This document shows, piece by piece, positions 61,692 through 64,000 of a stretch of DNA of 64,000 bases. The position numbers were made by a program, and so were the translations under genes. This DNA comes from Phorcus lineatus. Its lineage: Eukaryota > Mollusca > Gastropoda > Trochida > Trochidae. The first letter of the stretch is position 1; each line of letters opens with the position of its first letter. Location of the stretch: positions 25,433,497 to 25,497,496 of the forward strand of contig OV121082.1 in the NCBI GenBank assembly GCA_921293015.1, read 5' to 3'. The notes beneath the pieces were generated by a model. The model made no database searches. It saw only the letters and a list, made by a program, of their open reading frames with translations, and was not told where the DNA came from.

Positions 61692-61940
61692 AAGGTGAGG
61701 TGAGTTGATTTGGGGTTTAGAGCCGCTTTAAGAGTATTTCACTTTTATAACGGCAGCTATGCATTGCGGTGAAACCTGCAAGCATCGGCTGGAACTAACT
61801 AACCATGGGTGGTTCTGCGCTGAAATAAAGTGTAGCATTGCAACCTAACCTTACTGTGTGTAGACTAGTTCTCTACTACAGGCAAAGCTGCCGAGCCCCT
61901 GGCGGGATTCAAACTTAACGTACTGCTGCAGATTGCGTAC
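61692..61940 (-). mobile_element. tRNA-derived SINE (in copy 1)
   Basis: On the minus strand the B-box region reads GTTTGAATCCCGCC, followed by GCTCGGCAGCTTTGCC, GTAGAGAACTAG, GTTCCAGCCGATGC and the end AAACCCCAAATCAACTCACC. The A-box half is weak. Family as at 30.8 kb. Confidence 0.85.
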
Positions 61941-62199
61941 ATGATTGCCAACTACATATCTCTAAATAAAAAATTGCAATTCAATTTCATACACAATCTG
62001 TCATCATGAAGCATGATAACCGAGCTCAGTGATAAGATTATAAATGAATTGTTCTGATGAACGGTATTCTGGCTTCATTATTTGAGCACATGTCTTTAAG
62101 TGCATCTAAAAATAATGCGAAAACACAAAATTCTAAGCTGAAACCAATAAGTTTCCCGAGGGTCATAAATACAAAACGGAGACAAGAAATGGATCTTTG

Positions 62200-62329
62200 C
62201 TAATCTGCACTTAGGAGCAACTCGGGCCATTTGTGACAGTAATGTTGATATGCATCTTGCACAGTAATGCAGCAGAGGGTTATATGCATTTCTACAGTGC
62301 TTAGAACGACATATGAGTGAGTTCAGCAA
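62200..62329 (-). CDS. candidate exon, duplicate of 61301-61430
   Basis: Identical frame to the copy 899 bases to the left (ITVQDAYQHYCHKWPELLLS). Either a fresh exon duplication or an assembly artefact. Confidence 0.35.
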
Positions 62330-62590
62330 CCGTTTTTAACAATGCTTTCTTCTGTAAATGTAAGAACAATGCTGTCCTTGTTTATGAATGAAATCATCTA
62401 ACATGTATGAGAACCTTTTAAAAGCTTTTGTCATACACACATTTTCACAATAACTAAACATAACTGTCAGCTGACAACAATTGTCAACAAAGCAATCATT
62501 TACATTAAGAATAGAATCGATGCATCTTTTTGCTGGAAAGGAAATGTCTCCTTGTTATTCAAAAAGTAAGTCATTGCTTTCATTGTCAAT

Positions 62591-62839
62591 AAGGTGAGGT
62601 GAGTTGATTTGGGGTTTAGAGCCGCTTTAAGAGTATTTCACTTTTATAACGGCAGCTATGCATTGCGGTGAAACCTGCAAGCATCGGCTGGAACTAACTA
62701 ACCATGGGTGGTTCTGCGCTGAAATAAAGTGTAGCATTGCAACCTAACCTTACTGTGTGTAGACTAGTTCTCTACTACAGGCAAAGCTGCCGAGCCCCTG
62801 GCGGGATTCAAACTTAACGAACTGCTGCAGATTGCGTAC
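62591..62839 (-). mobile_element. tRNA-derived SINE (in copy 2)
   Basis: Second member of the tandem pair, essentially identical to 61692-61940. Its head abuts the Tc1 remnant. Confidence 0.85.
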
Positions 62840-62845
62840 ATGATG

Positions 62846-63348
62846 GAGGTCGCGAAAGATCAACAACGCTACCTGATGACCGTTTTCTTCTACTGCAAGC
62901 TCTGACACAACGCCAAAAATGCCACCGAGTTAAAATCGTATCTCCGTATCGCGCGGGGTCAACATTTCGACACAAACTGTGCGTAGACAACTGCATGAGA
63001 ACGGTTTGCATGCAAGACGACGATGTTTTCGGACCCCCTTAACAACTGTGCACGTTAGTTAGTCTGCTGAGTATGTCGATTGGACTGCTCCTGACTGAAG
63101 GCCTGACTTGTTCACGGAAAAGTCTCATTTGTCGACTTTACTGATAGACGGGCAACATTTGGAGAAGACAGGAAAAACGTTTGGCAGATGATAACATTTT
63201 TTAACATTACAGACATGGAGGAGGTTCAGTCTTGGTATAGGGTGGAATCAGCTTGGATGAAAAAACTGATCTGAATGTTCTAGAGTATTGCGCCATGACT
63301 TGTATTACACGGATATGATCTTGGATATCTACGTCAAGCCTTACGCTT
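62846..63348 (+). mobile_element. decayed Tc1/mariner transposase, second element
   Basis: Ordered Tc1 motifs: TTLPDDRFLLLQALTQRQ, then TVRRQLHENGLHARRRCFRT (the helix-turn-helix and arginine-rich region), VDWTAPD and LFTEKSHLSTLLIDG (the DW..VLFSDESRF...DG region with the aspartates altered), HGGGSVLV then GGISLDEKTDLNVLEY, and DMILDIYVKPY at the end. Several stops and at least one frameshift. It is cut on the left by the SINE/duplication boundary and on the right by a SINE fragment. The terminal inverted repeats and the last catalytic residue are absent. Confidence 0.8.
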
Positions 63349-63349
63349 G

Positions 63350-63456
63350 AGGTTTCACCGTAATGCATAGCCACAATGGTGTTGCAGGCTTTCTCCCTGC
63401 AATAATACCAGTAGCCGTGAAACACTCTTGAAAGCGGCGTCAAATCACATCACCCA
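63350..63456 (+). mobile_element. SINE fragment, 3' part
   Basis: GGTTTCACCGTAATGCATAGCC, TGTTGCAGGCTTTCTCC, AGTAGCCGTGAAACACTC and GCGGCGTCAAATCAC follow the SINE body order from the 30.8-kb copy, without the tRNA head. It joins the Tc1 remnant directly. Confidence 0.75.
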
Positions 63457-64000
63457 TTAAAATAAATAGCTTGGCTAACGTTTTAAATGATCATACTGAT
63501 GGTTCACATTTTGTGGATGACTTTGACGTCTCTTGCCGAGGCAAAAATATGCCATCAATCAAATGCCAATTAGAGTTTAAAAATTCATCACCTCACCTCA
63601 TTGGAAATTTTGTCCAAATATGTCCTCTATGAATGAGATCAAATGTAAAACTTAAATGGCTTAAATTGTTGAAATACATCATTTAAGAAATGCGGCACCT
63701 TGTTCATAAGACATCTAGAAATAAATCTTACTTTTGAAACATAGAGCTTGTTTATGACTGGAATTATTACGAAAATTGATGTAAAACACGATATGAATAC
63801 CATCAGGTTTTTCAGCTTTTGCACACACCGTATTTATCTAGTGTCTCTATACATATATTTTTACAAAAGTATAAAATAGGATTGTACAATCAATAATGCC
63901 TATCAAATCATTCATAATTTTCTTTCAAGACGTAATCAAATAAAAATTTAAATAATTGTTAATAATCATTCTCATTTATAGAATTACAAGCGAAGATAAT

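Larger units (their letters stand above)
61048..61946. repeat. 899-bp tandem duplication, copy 1
   Basis: Begins GCCAACTACATATCTC and ends GCAGATTGCGTACATGAT. It is followed directly by copy 2 with only one base difference noticed (GTACTG against GAACTG near the end). Contains a candidate exon and a full minus-strand SINE. Confidence 0.95.
61947..62845. repeat. 899-bp tandem duplication, copy 2
   Basis: Offset exactly 899 from copy 1. After its end the sequence passes straight into a Tc1 transposase remnant. Confidence 0.95.

Overview
This window is AT-rich animal nuclear DNA. It has small candidate exons with GT-AG borders, tRNA-derived SINEs, LINE fragments, a Penelope-like retroelement with a GIY-YIG domain, Tc1/mariner fossils and rolling-circle-like repeats with palindromic ends. 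I see no bacterial gene organisation, no rRNA and no intact functional tRNA. A marine invertebrate, most likely a mollusc, is my inference. It rests on the mix of elements and on the SINE end GGTTTAACGCCGC, which I associate with gastropod repeats but cannot check here.

Layout. 0-0.4 kb: an old SINE. 0.75-3 kb, 14.2-16.7 kb, 22.6-26.2 kb and 33.4-34 kb: diverged copies of one minus-strand unit with very small exons, which looks like a partly decayed tandem array of an unrecognised gene family. 7.9-11.7 kb: a head-to-tail cluster of three non-autonomous elements with the end structure of Helentron-type rolling-circle transposons. 18.5-20.6 kb: a 5'-truncated LINE, with a much older relative at 42-43.2 kb. 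20.9-21.1 kb: a plus-strand candidate exon with faint similarity to core-2/I-branching glycosyltransferases. 24.3-25.75 kb: a 5'-truncated Penelope-like element between two (TA)n tracts, with a hammerhead-like motif in its 3' region. 27.8-30.1 kb: a 254-bp segment copied about 2 kb away together with a 77-bp direct duplication. 30.8 kb: the best-preserved SINE. 36-47 kb and 53.6-61.5 kb: two colinear, diverged segmental duplicates with further small-exon candidates. 39.3-40 kb: a decayed Tc1 transposase. 48.8-49.04 kb: a 61-bp near-perfect inverted repeat. 50.2-52.85 kb: one LINE inserted inside another, with the host reading frame resuming across the insertion. 61.0-62.8 kb: an 899-bp tandem duplication that is almost identical. 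62.85-63.45 kb: a second Tc1 fossil and a SINE fragment.

The window therefore seems to hold rapidly turning-over, lineage-specific small genes on a background of retroposons. No single long intact host gene can be assembled from sequence alone. The reading frames and splice sites given are candidates supported by comparing copies within the window, not by expression data or database searches.
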